Shown: in pieces, positions 41,530 through 50,744 of the stretch
How the letters are laid out: every line of letters starts with the position of its first letter
Position numbering within the stretch: position 1 is the first letter of the stretch
Origin: an uncultured Acidobacteriota bacterium
GTDB taxonomy: Bacteria > Acidobacteriota > Thermoanaerobaculia > Multivoradales > SZUA-115
Reading direction: 5' to 3'
Assembly (NCBI GenBank): GCA_937867335.1
Contig: CALMKX010000377.1
Location: 1 to 53,000 of the forward strand
Length of the DNA stretch: 53,000 nt
Position numbers and translations under genes: made by a program
Notes under the pieces: model-generated
The model's database searches: none
Seen by the model: the letters and a program-made list of their open reading frames with translations, nothing else
Told to the model about the DNA's origin: nothing

Positions 41530-43980
41530 TCAGGGCGCCTCCCTAGGCTCGAGCGCAAGGTCAAGGATGTCTTCTGCGCCTCGCTCTAACTCCCTCAGCA
41601 CGAGATGCTCAGCTAGCAGGTCTGGCTGGAGAGGTTCGATCCATCGATCACCTGAATAAAGCTCGTGAAGAACGCGAACGACCATCGCCAGCGTAGCGGT
41701 CGGTTGGCCGGCAAAGAAACCTAGCTGTGCCAGTACCTGGATGGCATCCTCTTCGGACGAGGCACCACCACGCAAGGTGAAGACGCTCATCGCACGCCCG
41801 ATGCCTTCCTGCACGGGCGCGGGGATCCCCCTGGCTGTCGCCGTCCGTTGCCAGTACCTCTGCTCTTTGGCTAGGACATTATCCAGAAGCCCGTCCTCAC
41901 CCTTGACCTCTACAGATTCGGCTGCAACAAGCGCGCCCATGTGGATGAGCAGGACGTGCTCGAAACAGGGTGCGTGGAGACTGCCCGGCGGCTCCTCAGG
42001 CACGTTCGTCCCAAGTTTTTTGGCAAACGCCTGTGCAGCGAGAAGGTAGGAGCGCTCGCGATCCACGGCTGACGCCGCGACCGGTTGCAGTGGTCGTCGA
42101 GTTGTGGCTGGCCCCGACAGCAGCTCCCCGACGCCATCGCCTTCGGCCTTCAACTGGTCCCACCAGTCGTGCGCCGCGCGGGCCAGGAGCAGCAGCCGCA
42201 CTGGCCCGGTCCTAACCGTCAGGAGGAACCGCAACAATGGCACCAGCCTCTGTCGGCGGATCTCAGCGTAGTCAACGATCAAGAGGATGCGGCCCACAGG
42301 CCAGCCCAACGCTGTCCAGAGCTCCTCGGGGTTCACGGGTGTCTGCTCGGGGAGGAAGCCAGCGACCCAACCCTCCTTGCTCAACACGAGGCCAACTTCT
42401 TGAGCTAGCCGCGTTTTCCCCATGCCGCCAGGGCCAGTGAGCAGGGTCACGGCAAAGCGATCGGCACTCCTGGCCCAACGCAGAAGCGACTCCAGCTCCT
42501 GCTCCCGGCCATGAAAAGGCACCACGCCGTACTCCGGCCGAAGCAGGGCGGAAGGCGGCGAGAGCTCTGGAACCCACCGGCGGAAAGCGACTCTCAGAAT
42601 GTCATCAGTCGAGCCCGACGGTGCTGGGTCTTCGTTCGATTGCTTTTTCTCCTTCTCCCTCTCCTGCTTGCGCAGTGCCTCCGCAGACTCTAGTTCTCTC
42701 TCCAAGCTACGAAGCTCAGCTACCTCTGCGCCGTAAACTGCAGGGGCTGCCAAGGATCTCGGCTCAAGCAGCTCCAGCGCCTCCCGGACGCTCTCGATAG
42801 CCTCAGGGTCCCGCCCCAGATTTCGAAGAGTGGCGGCGGTCCGATGCAGCGCAAGCCCCAACTCAGCGGTGTAGATTTCAGGTATAGCTTGCGCAAGATG
42901 CCGGTACCCTGCAACTACTTCACGCTGCACCTCCAGCGCTCGAGAGATCTCTCCTCGCTCCAGGTGCACCATTCCGAGGTTCCCCAGCGCGCGAGCCAGA
43001 CCCGCCCGATCGGAAAGGTGAACCTGGCCGCCTCGACTGTTCAGGAGTGCCAGCGCTTCCTGGCTGGCGGCTTCGGCCTCCGCCACTCGACCGGAAGAGA
43101 CGAGCTGTGCGCCCAAATCAGTCAGCGCATGGCTGAGCGAGTTGGTGTGCGCAATCGGCTCGGCAGCCGCCAAGTCGCGATACAACGCCACAGCCTCCTC
43201 CCCGGCTGAGAGAGCCCCCTCATCCTGACCAAGGACGGCGAGAGACCGGGCCAGTCGAGTCAACGAGTATGCGAGGCGTGCTCGCTGTACTTCCTGGCTC
43301 TCTCCATGGGCTGGCCCACGCCTTTCTTCCAGCACCCTGCGTTGGAGCTCGAGAGCATCCTCGAACCGCCCCTGAGCCGCCAGCAGCTCACTCCGGCTCT
43401 CGAGAGATTCGATCCACTCGAGATGTGCCCAAGGCGTCGCACCCGCTGCGAGGCCCACACGGATCCCGATCGCTTCCTCGACGGTCGCGAGCGCCTCCTC
43501 GCGCCGCCCGGCAGCCGCCTGCGCAGCGCTCAGAGCGCTCAGGGCCCTGGCCAGATCGGGCAGGAACGCCTCTGGCCGATCCGCTGCGAGGCGGCGAAAC
43601 ACTTCGGTCGCCTCCACACCATGATCTATCGCTTCCTCCACCCGCCCCATCCTCTCGAGAATCCTGGAGTGACCAACTAGGCGCGTGGCAAGGCCGGGAA
43701 GGTGGTGCTGGGGGCGTTCCGAGGCAAGGGTTCGCACGATCGCGAGCGCTTCTTCGGCTGCCGCCAGCGCTTCGTCCCGTCGATTCAGCGCCAGGAGGGT
43801 CTCACCGAGCCGGCTCAGGCTCCGAGACAGGCTCGCCTCGTGGGTCCGGGCCCCGGCGGCAACAAGCCTTCGCCATTGCTCGACCGCCCTCATGGCAGGT
43901 GCAAGAGCATCGTGCCAGCGGCTAGCACGACCAAGGGTTACGCTCAGCTCCTCGAAACTCTCTGCCAGCTCAGGCGTCAT
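41530..43980 (-). CDS. TPR - STAND NTPase protein (no CHAT)
   Basis: 816 residues from ATG 43980, which overlaps the upstream TIR gene by 11 nt. Residues ~1-430 are TPRs without the TGDP module at the front; a charged, coiled linker follows (SLERELESAEALRKQEREKE). Then the same NTPase as in the CHAT-STAND proteins: ALLRPEYGVVPFHGRE, Walker A GPGGMGKTRLA (Lys522), ILLIVDYAE, DWWDQLKAEGDGVGELL, and RWIEPLQPDLLAEHLVLREL at the end. Where the other two proteins carry CHAT in front of this core, this one carries TPRs. It may act as a sensor or regulator rather than effector, perhaps forming mixed rings with the CHAT-STAND proteins. Confidence 0.87.
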   Translation of the reverse strand: MTPELAESFEELSVTLGRASRWHDALAPAMRAVEQWRRLVAAGARTHEASLSRSLSRLGETLLALNRRDEALAAAEEALAIVRTLASERPQHHLPGLATRLVGHSRILERMGRVEEAIDHGVEATEVFRRLAADRPEAFLPDLARALSALSAAQAAAGRREEALATVEEAIGIRVGLAAGATPWAHLEWIESLESRSELLAAQGRFEDALELQRRVLEERRGPAHGESQEVQRARLAYSLTRLARSLAVLGQDEGALSAGEEAVALYRDLAAAEPIAHTNSLSHALTDLGAQLVSSGRVAEAEAASQEALALLNSRGGQVHLSDRAGLARALGNLGMVHLERGEISRALEVQREVVAGYRHLAQAIPEIYTAELGLALHRTAATLRNLGRDPEAIESVREALELLEPRSLAAPAVYGAEVAELRSLERELESAEALRKQEREKEKKQSNEDPAPSGSTDDILRVAFRRWVPELSPPSALLRPEYGVVPFHGREQELESLLRWARSADRFAVTLLTGPGGMGKTRLAQEVGLVLSKEGWVAGFLPEQTPVNPEELWTALGWPVGRILLIVDYAEIRRQRLVPLLRFLLTVRTGPVRLLLLARAAHDWWDQLKAEGDGVGELLSGPATTRRPLQPVAASAVDRERSYLLAAQAFAKKLGTNVPEEPPGSLHAPCFEHVLLIHMGALVAAESVEVKGEDGLLDNVLAKEQRYWQRTATARGIPAPVQEGIGRAMSVFTLRGGASSEEDAIQVLAQLGFFAGQPTATLAMVVRVLHELYSGDRWIEPLQPDLLAEHLVLRELERGAEDILDLALEPREAP

Positions 43981-46438
43981 GGCCCTTCACCTCCCGGTCT
44001 AACAGATCGATGACCTCGGCGAGGATCTCCTCCGCATCCCTCACTCTGCCCAGCTCTCGCCGCGATACAGCCAAGTCCAGGAGTGCTCTGCCCAGAGCCG
44101 TGCGGTGCGCCCCTGGTTGCTCCGACTCGAGCCCTCGCAGAATCGAGACAGCCTCCTCCTGCAGCTGGGCTGCCGCCTCCCAGTGGCCGAAGAAGGCCTG
44201 AGTGCTCCCGAGGCGAATCCTCGCATCTGCGACTTCGGCTCGGTGGCGAGCGTGCAGAATGGCGAGCCAACGCTCTTGAACGGTCAGCGCGACTTCCCTC
44301 AAAGGGATGGCAGCATCGAGGGCGCCGTCCATTAGCTGCTTGGCAAGCCCCTCGATCAGAGAGGGTCTCGCGAGCCTGGAGAGCACCTCTGCCAGTACCT
44401 TCCCGATCGGGTCCCCTGTCTCGACGGCCACCTCGAGGGCTGGGCCGGCGAGGTCGTCCAGTCTGTCCTCGAGCACCTGCCTGAGTCGATGCTCTCCCTC
44501 GGGTAGCCGCTGAGCCAGCCTGGTCAGCAGGGTCAGTGCCTGTTTCGCGCCCTTCGCTGAAGAGAACGCATCAGGCTCTTGCAGCGTCTTGTCAGCCAGA
44601 AGACCTTCTCGCTCCTCCGCTTCGCTCTGCCGTTCTCTCTCGCGACAGGCGTTGAGGTAATCGAGTTCGAGCGTACCCAGCTCCAGCTCTCTGCCTCGGT
44701 TTCGTCCCTCGAGCTCGGCCAGCTCGCTCCCCACCTTCAAGCTGCCCAGTGGACGTCCGAGCCTGTCCCACGCCTGGGCGTTGTCCTTCAGCCGGCGGTC
44801 GATCAGAAGGCCTGCCCGATCCTGCTCTATCCAGCCAGCGAGCGTCGTGCCTGGCTGCAGCAAAGCCGCGTGGGCCAAGCTGACCACACCGTTCGCCGCT
44901 CCTGGCCCAACCTCCTCTGCGAGCAACCGCTTCTTCGACAGTGTCTCAATCAGCCCGGCCTGCTGCCAGCTCACCGGTAGATCGCTGCGGCGCACAGGCC
45001 TCGGCAAGCCCGGCATTCCATCTCCACCAACATGCACCAGCGAAAGGAGAAGCCGCTTCGCGGGTTCCCGCAGCGGTTCTGCGAGATCGGCATAGACCTT
45101 CTCCGCATAGCCCGAAAACAAGCCCTGCACTCCGCCGAGCTTGCGGTAGCTCTCCAGAGTCAACCCATTACAGCCAACCTCCTGCCAGAGCTGCCAGAGT
45201 GTGTGCTGTGCGATCGCCATCTGCAGCGAGCGGCCCGCAGGTCCCTCGGAGTCCTCCAAGAGCCGATCGACCAGGGCTTCCTCGATCCTCACACCCACGG
45301 AGTGGGCGGGCTCACGGATTGCGCGGCGAAGATCATCACCACCGAGGGGTGCGACCTCCTTGGCATGCTCTTCGACCCAGGACCCGAGCTTTGGCCATCC
45401 TCTTACAACATCGAGGCACTCGCTCCCAATCGTCATTACGAGCTTCGCGCACTTGTCAGCGCCATCTAGAAGCTCCAAAAGGTTCGAGATGTACTTGGCC
45501 TTGCCCTCGGGGGGCTCAGAGGAGCGAAACAGCTGCTCGAACTGATCGACCAGAAGCAAGACAAATCGGGATCCACCCGACCCACTCACCATGATCTGGA
45601 AGTAGCTCTTCAGGGGCTGATCGCTGGTCCGAAGAGCAGCTTCGACCGAGGCGATCTGGCCGCTGGGATCGGCAGATACCATGGGAAGTTGCCTACACAC
45701 CGATCTCGCTAGCTCCCGGAAGGGGTTATCCCCCGGGACGGTGGTCACTACCGGCCATTGCGAGCTGCCATCGATGCCACCTTGATGGAGACGGTGGATC
45801 AGCCCGGCACGGGCGAGGGAAGACTTCCCAGCACCCGAGGGCCCGATCAGGGCCAGCATCGGGTTGCCCGAGAGATAGGTCAGCAGCTGGTTTATCAGTT
45901 CCTCGCGGCCCTTGAAGAAGCGGTCGTGCTCGACGTCGAAGGCGTACAAGCCTTGGTACGGGCACGTCCCCACTCCGCTCTGGACGGTAGCCGCCGGTCC
46001 TGGCCCCGGGGGCAAGCCCCGAACCGCCGACTTGAGAACGTGAAGGGCCCATTGGTCTTCGAGACCCAAGCGAAAATCCACCCACCCTCGATTCCCAAGG
46101 AAGTGGGGCAACTCGGGCATGCGATCGGGGGGCAGGCCCTTGAGCAGGACGGGAAACACGGGGAAAGAGGCGTCACGCGCTGCCGTATCGAGAGCCCTGC
46201 AAAGCTCCTGGTTCGCCCAGGGTCCAAGCCTGCTGGGCCCCACGAAAACAGCGCAGCTCCGGCTAGCGTCCAGCGCCTCCCCCAGGGCCGGTACCCAGTT
46301 CTGCCCCGGTACCAGGTGCCACTTGTCGAGGAACGCCACGATCCCCTCGGCAAGCAGCCGCCTCGCCAGGTGCTCCACCGCTTCCTTGTCCGCGCTGCTA
46401 TGGCACAAGAAAACGTCGTATTGTTTGCTTGACGACAT
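43970..46438 (-). CDS. TIR - nSTAND1-like NTPase with C-terminal TGDP module and short TPR
   Basis: 822 residues from ATG 46438 (MSSSKQYDVFLCHSSADKEA); an ATG four codons earlier is equally possible. Residues 1-140 are a TIR domain: DVFLCHSSADK, AFLDKWHLVPGQNW, CAVFVGPSRLGPWANQELCRA with Glu78 at the place of the NADase catalytic Glu. Residues ~160-560 resemble the nSTAND1 NTPase: YQGLYAFDVEHDRFFKGREE, Walker A IGPSGAGKSSLARAG (Lys205), FVLLLVDQFEQLF. After a coiled stretch, residues ~640-760 are the same module as in the TPR genes (LTLLTRLAQRLPEGEHRLRQ, PALEVAVETGDPIGKVLA, AIPLREVALTVQERWLAIL), then one or two TPRs. NAD depletion as effector output is likely if Glu78 is catalytic. Confidence 0.87.
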   Translation of the reverse strand: MSSSKQYDVFLCHSSADKEAVEHLARRLLAEGIVAFLDKWHLVPGQNWVPALGEALDASRSCAVFVGPSRLGPWANQELCRALDTAARDASFPVFPVLLKGLPPDRMPELPHFLGNRGWVDFRLGLEDQWALHVLKSAVRGLPPGPGPAATVQSGVGTCPYQGLYAFDVEHDRFFKGREELINQLLTYLSGNPMLALIGPSGAGKSSLARAGLIHRLHQGGIDGSSQWPVVTTVPGDNPFRELARSVCRQLPMVSADPSGQIASVEAALRTSDQPLKSYFQIMVSGSGGSRFVLLLVDQFEQLFRSSEPPEGKAKYISNLLELLDGADKCAKLVMTIGSECLDVVRGWPKLGSWVEEHAKEVAPLGGDDLRRAIREPAHSVGVRIEEALVDRLLEDSEGPAGRSLQMAIAQHTLWQLWQEVGCNGLTLESYRKLGGVQGLFSGYAEKVYADLAEPLREPAKRLLLSLVHVGGDGMPGLPRPVRRSDLPVSWQQAGLIETLSKKRLLAEEVGPGAANGVVSLAHAALLQPGTTLAGWIEQDRAGLLIDRRLKDNAQAWDRLGRPLGSLKVGSELAELEGRNRGRELELGTLELDYLNACRERERQSEAEEREGLLADKTLQEPDAFSSAKGAKQALTLLTRLAQRLPEGEHRLRQVLEDRLDDLAGPALEVAVETGDPIGKVLAEVLSRLARPSLIEGLAKQLMDGALDAAIPLREVALTVQERWLAILHARHRAEVADARIRLGSTQAFFGHWEAAAQLQEEAVSILRGLESEQPGAHRTALGRALLDLAVSRRELGRVRDAEEILAEVIDLLDREVKGHDA

Positions 46439-46531
46439 TGTCAGGAGCATTCTAGAGCAGTCTGACCCGGGGCCTCACGGAGCCCGGGGCAACTCATGCA
46501 GGCGAATTGCATGAACTTCTGACTCCTGGAC

Positions 46532-48877
46532 CTATCTTTCAGCCCTGACCCTGCTCAACCGCCTGGACGGGCGACGGCCAGTCTTTACAACTCGATCGGC
46601 AGCCCGCTGGCGAGCGACAACGAAAACGGCCCCGGCCTCGGGGTTGTGGTCGTTCTGGCGCAGAGCCTCAGCCATGGCGCTACGCACATGGGCGATGCGC
46701 CTTTTCAAGAAAAGCGTCCCCCGGGCGGCCGCTTCGGCAAACGCCTCAGGGGATCGCCGCGCCAGCCCCCGAACGAGAGACTGGGCCGATCGGCTGATCC
46801 GCACCGACTCGCACCAACGACCTGCCAAGAAGCACTGGTTCGCGAGATTGTGCAGGCTATCGACGAGGAGCGGCTCGACGACATCGGGCAGCCCCGGAGC
46901 AAGCTGCGCCAGGAGCTCTACAGCCTCTCTCCCAGCCTTAACGGCTGCCCGCCTACTACCCAGCAACCCCTGGTGGTAGGAGAGGTTGTGCGCTGCTCGA
47001 GAGAGCTCCATGCAGTACGCCTCAGGGGCCTCGGCATGGAGGCTCCGCCAGATCTTCATGGCATGTTTGAGGTGCCGAACCGCAGTCCGCAAACGGCCCA
47101 CCGCTCCGAGAGAAATGGCGAGGTTCTCGTGGTTGCGCGCCACTTGCTCGCGGTAGAGCAAGGGCTGAGCTCGCGACAGCCCGCGTAGCAAGCGATGAAG
47201 CTGCCTCTGCGCCAGGAGCGCTTCGCGCGGCTGCCCGAGTTCCTGTAGCACGATCGCTCGTGCTGCAACGAGCTTGGTGAACGTCGTCTTCGAGTTGCGT
47301 TCCCGAGAGGCCACGAACGGAGCGATGGACTCCATCGCTTCATCCAAGAGCTCCCCTGCCAACGCAAGCTCCCCGAGGCGGATGTGGACATGGGCCAGGT
47401 TCAACAGACCCTGCACCAACTGGGGGGCTGCTGCTCGCGGCTGCTGCAACGTCAGCTGTCTTCGTAGGGTCACGGACTGTTGAAGGAAACGCAGCCCTTC
47501 GCGCAGATCGCCAGCGTTCTTCCGCATGAGACCATGGAGCTCCAAGCTGTCAGCCAGCAATCTATCGGTGCGCTCAATCGACGGATCCGGGTGCGACTCG
47601 AGTCGCAGCTTGAGCGCCTCTGTGGAGGTCTCGAGAGCCTCCCGGTGGCTTCCCATGTCTTCGAGGCGCAGCGCCAGGTTTTGCAGGCACAGCACCAGCT
47701 CTGGGGTGTAGGCAGCAGGGTTGAGCCCCGCAAGCTCTCGATAGAGCTGTGTCGCTTCCCGAGCGAGGGCTAGAGAGGCTTTGGGTTGGCCGATCTCCGC
47801 CATCATCGCGCCTTGATTGGACAGCTTCATCGCGAGGCGGTGACGAAAGGCCGCGGGGTGCCACTCCGCAGCCTTTCTCACAATCTCGGTCGCCTCTTGG
47901 GCGACTTGGTTGGCGCCTTCTACATCGCCGACCAAGTAGAGCTGCTTGGCCAGAACGTTGAGATGCTCGGCCAGCCAGGGTAGAGCGGTCAGCGCCGCGG
48001 CTTCCGCTACGTCACTAGCTACTTGCACCGCCTCGCGGGCAGCCTCGACAGCTTCGGCCCAGCGCCCCAGATCCGAAAGCCGAGCGCTCAGGAGATAGAG
48101 GCTATTACCGCGAACGAGCCGCCCCCGCGATGCCTCCTCCTGGGTAAGCTCGCGACAAAGCTCAGCAGCACGGGAGATCGCCTCGAGCGCTTCAGACGAC
48201 TGACCTGTTGCAGCAAGTTCCGCGCTGAGAAGCTGAAGGCTGATCGCCAGATCGGCGGGCTCCTGATGCTCTGCCGGCTGGGACCTGGAGAGGATCGCCA
48301 CCGCCTCAGAGGCCACCTGTGCTGCTTCGCCGTGCCGGCCCAACGCGGCCAGGCTTCTTACCAGAGCGTTCAGACACAGAGCGAAGGCTCTTTCGAACCG
48401 TGGTGGGTCGCGGAGCGCGAGCTCCTGAGCCCGCGCGATGGCCCGCTGATCGATCGCGAGTGCTTCCTCCAGCCGACCCAGGTTGCGCAGCCGAGCGGAC
48501 AGTTTGCGGGTCAACCACAGCTCACGCAGAGCGAATTGATCTCCAGCCAGAGCTCCCCACGTGGCCAAGTGCTGATCGAAGAGGCGCTGGTTGACGCCCA
48601 CGGCGACCTCAAGCAGAGACGTCGGATCGCCGAAGGGCTGATCCGACAGCCACTCCATTACCCGGTTCAGGAGCCTAGATTCGTTAGTGTCCCTCAGGAT
48701 CTCTGCCAGTACCTCACCGATTGGACCTTCGGTCTCCCCAGCGACATCGAGGGCAGTCTCCAGCAGGGTATCCAGTCGCCGTGCCAGGGCCGTGGCTAAG
48801 CACTGACGCCCGAGCACCTTGCGTTGGCCAAGGCGCACCAGGCAGGTAATCGTCGCTCTGTGGCTCTCTTGGGACAC
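46532..48877 (-). CDS. TPR scaffold protein with diverged module (7), basic C-terminus
   Basis: 781 residues from GTG 48877 (MSQESHRATITCLVRLGQRK); GGGAGG precedes it closely. The module is a variant: TALDVAGETEGPIGEVLAEIL in place of ETGDP, and TSLLEVAVGVNQRLF. The TPR array has looser repeats, then a strongly basic tail (GRRPSRRLSRVRAER) not seen in the others, which may bind nucleic acid or membrane lipid. First gene of the minus-strand run, about 94 nt before the TIR gene, and divergent from the TPR gene at 49023, which carries the same ETEGPI variant. Confidence 0.82.
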   Translation of the reverse strand: MSQESHRATITCLVRLGQRKVLGRQCLATALARRLDTLLETALDVAGETEGPIGEVLAEILRDTNESRLLNRVMEWLSDQPFGDPTSLLEVAVGVNQRLFDQHLATWGALAGDQFALRELWLTRKLSARLRNLGRLEEALAIDQRAIARAQELALRDPPRFERAFALCLNALVRSLAALGRHGEAAQVASEAVAILSRSQPAEHQEPADLAISLQLLSAELAATGQSSEALEAISRAAELCRELTQEEASRGRLVRGNSLYLLSARLSDLGRWAEAVEAAREAVQVASDVAEAAALTALPWLAEHLNVLAKQLYLVGDVEGANQVAQEATEIVRKAAEWHPAAFRHRLAMKLSNQGAMMAEIGQPKASLALAREATQLYRELAGLNPAAYTPELVLCLQNLALRLEDMGSHREALETSTEALKLRLESHPDPSIERTDRLLADSLELHGLMRKNAGDLREGLRFLQQSVTLRRQLTLQQPRAAAPQLVQGLLNLAHVHIRLGELALAGELLDEAMESIAPFVASRERNSKTTFTKLVAARAIVLQELGQPREALLAQRQLHRLLRGLSRAQPLLYREQVARNHENLAISLGAVGRLRTAVRHLKHAMKIWRSLHAEAPEAYCMELSRAAHNLSYHQGLLGSRRAAVKAGREAVELLAQLAPGLPDVVEPLLVDSLHNLANQCFLAGRWCESVRISRSAQSLVRGLARRSPEAFAEAAARGTLFLKRRIAHVRSAMAEALRQNDHNPEAGAVFVVARQRAADRVVKTGRRPSRRLSRVRAER

Positions 48878-49022
48878 GACCTCCCTGGTTGGGCTGGCAT
48901 GGGTCGGCCTGGGTGGTCAGGCTGCGGCTTCCGGCTGAGGACCAGCTCCCTTGTTATCCTATGGGAACAATCGTGATAGCGAGCTATTGCGCGATCGGGG
49001 AGGTACCGGGAGGGAGAAGCTC
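48878..49022. promoter_or_regulatory. Divergent promoter region between two TPR genes
   Basis: 145 bases between starts of the minus-strand gene at 48877 and the plus-strand gene at 49023. It should contain promoters for both. A partial palindrome TTGTT...AACAA at about 48951-48970 could be an operator. Boxes for -35 and -10 are not clear. Confidence 0.45.
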
Positions 49023-50642
49023 ATGAACGATCCGCACCACACCTTGGCCCTGCTCAGCCGGTTGGCGGCGAGGCGGCCGGAGCAGGTACCACATGTCGAA
49101 GCCGCACTGCGGGGGCGGCTGAAGAGGCTCGCCCAGGTCGTTGTCGACACGGCCGTCGAGACAGAAGGGCCCATTGCCCGCGCGGCGGCCAAGCAGTTGG
49201 AGACGAGCAGAAGCCGTGCCCTGTGCGGCCAAGTTGCCTCGCTCTGTGAGGAGGAGCCGCTCTGGCGCTCTGCCAGGCTGCTCGACTTGGCGCTGGTCGC
49301 AACGCGGACATTCATAGAGCTTTGTAGGACGGAGCTTGGCGAGCTCTCGGAAACGCAGCAGCTTGAGCTCGCCAACATCAGCTTGAACCTGAGCACCCGG
49401 CTCAGTAGTCGCGGCCTGCACACCGAGGCGCTGGAGGTGCTCCAACAGGCTGGCGGCGTGTTCCAATTGATAGCAGGGTCAGACTCCCTAGAGAGTCTCG
49501 AACACCGACTCATCTGGCTGAATCAACTGAGTAGCTGCCTCACTGCACTGGGTAGGCGGGAGGAGGCACTCTCGGCGATCGAACTCGTCGCGGAGGGCTA
49601 CCGGCTCCTCTACGAAGAGAACGGGGAGCAGTTCCTGCCAGACCTCGGGATGGGCCTCAACAATCTCTCCGGCTGTTTGAGCGATCTGGGCAGGCATGAA
49701 GAAGCGAATGAAGCTGCCCGAGAGGCCGTCTCAGCCTATCGACGCCTGGCACAGGGCCAGGTCGAGAAATGGGGACCCCACTTGGCTGGGGCGCTCTCCA
49801 ACCTCGGGAGGACACTACGGGATCTGGGCCGTCCGGCTGAAGCCGTCGCTGCATGCGCGGAGGGTGTTGAGCTTCATCGTGAACTCACCAACGTTCGGCC
49901 CGACGTCTACGCTCAGTTCTTGGCTCTCGGGCAGATCAACCTGGCCTCGGCCCTGGTGGAGTGCGGGAGAATCACGCAGGCGGCGGTTTCCGTGGCAGAA
50001 GCTGTAGAGATCTACGAGGGGCTCAACGGGACCGCTGAGGGCGCCTTCGCACAGCAGCTGGGTGCCAGCCTCACGAACCGATGCCTCGTCTTGAGTCAGC
50101 TTGGTAAGTGGCAGGAAGCGATGGACCACGCGAGCCGCTCGGAAGAAGTTCTCCGCGAGCACCAAAGCCGTTTCCCTGGTTCAGTCTCCCCCGATCTCGC
50201 GGAGGCTCTGGATGCCTTGAGCAGGTGCCTGGCCCACCTGGGGAACCCGCAAGGAGCGTTAGCGAAGATCGAAGAAGCCGTCGAGATTCGCCGTCGCCTC
50301 GCTGCTGAGGATCCCGGGTGCTTTGAACCAACACTCGCCGGGACGCTTTGCAACTATAGCTATCGACTGACGGAGCAGCGGCGTTCCCTCGAAGCCTTCC
50401 ATGCCGTGGACGAAGGATTGCGCATGCTGATCCCGCACTTCCAGCGTTTGCCCCAGAGGTACTCTGGGTGGATCAAACAGATGGTCGAGCAGCACCAAGA
50501 GGCCGCGCTGGCAGCCGGGCTCAACCCCCAAGACACCTTCCCTGAGCCACTCGTGACCGTGCTCCACGAGTTGGAGGAAGCGTGGCTAGCGCCTGACGCG
50601 GATCTTCTCACAGCGATCCCCACAGCGCGCCAGAACTCCTGA
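49023..50642 (+). CDS. TPR scaffold protein with diverged module (8)
   Basis: 539 residues from ATG 49023, with GGGAGGGAG 5-13 nt upstream; 24 further open codons upstream lack a ribosome site. N-terminus LALLSRLAARRPEQVPHVEA, then VVDTAVETEGPIARAAAKQLE, the ETEGPI form shared with the divergent neighbour. About seven TPRs follow (LGMGLNNLSGCLSDLGRHEE, LAGALSNLGRTLRDLGRPAE). Ends with LNPQDTFPEPLVTVLHELEE, resembling the closing helix of the other TPR genes. No enzyme motif; a protein-interaction scaffold is likely. Confidence 0.83.
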   Translation: MNDPHHTLALLSRLAARRPEQVPHVEAALRGRLKRLAQVVVDTAVETEGPIARAAAKQLETSRSRALCGQVASLCEEEPLWRSARLLDLALVATRTFIELCRTELGELSETQQLELANISLNLSTRLSSRGLHTEALEVLQQAGGVFQLIAGSDSLESLEHRLIWLNQLSSCLTALGRREEALSAIELVAEGYRLLYEENGEQFLPDLGMGLNNLSGCLSDLGRHEEANEAAREAVSAYRRLAQGQVEKWGPHLAGALSNLGRTLRDLGRPAEAVAACAEGVELHRELTNVRPDVYAQFLALGQINLASALVECGRITQAAVSVAEAVEIYEGLNGTAEGAFAQQLGASLTNRCLVLSQLGKWQEAMDHASRSEEVLREHQSRFPGSVSPDLAEALDALSRCLAHLGNPQGALAKIEEAVEIRRRLAAEDPGCFEPTLAGTLCNYSYRLTEQRRSLEAFHAVDEGLRMLIPHFQRLPQRYSGWIKQMVEQHQEAALAAGLNPQDTFPEPLVTVLHELEEAWLAPDADLLTAIPTARQNS

Positions 50643-50744
50643 GCTGGACCTGGTCGATCAGGAGCCCGCTCGCTTGGCCTGCTTCGCACGGCGTCCTCGC
50701 GTCTTCTGAGTGATTCCGAATAGGCGGGCAGGAGAAAGGTCCAG

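Noticed and set aside
48951-48970. TTGTT...AACAA palindrome as a firm operator
   Set aside because: Only 7 of 10 positions pair; kept as a remark in the control region only.
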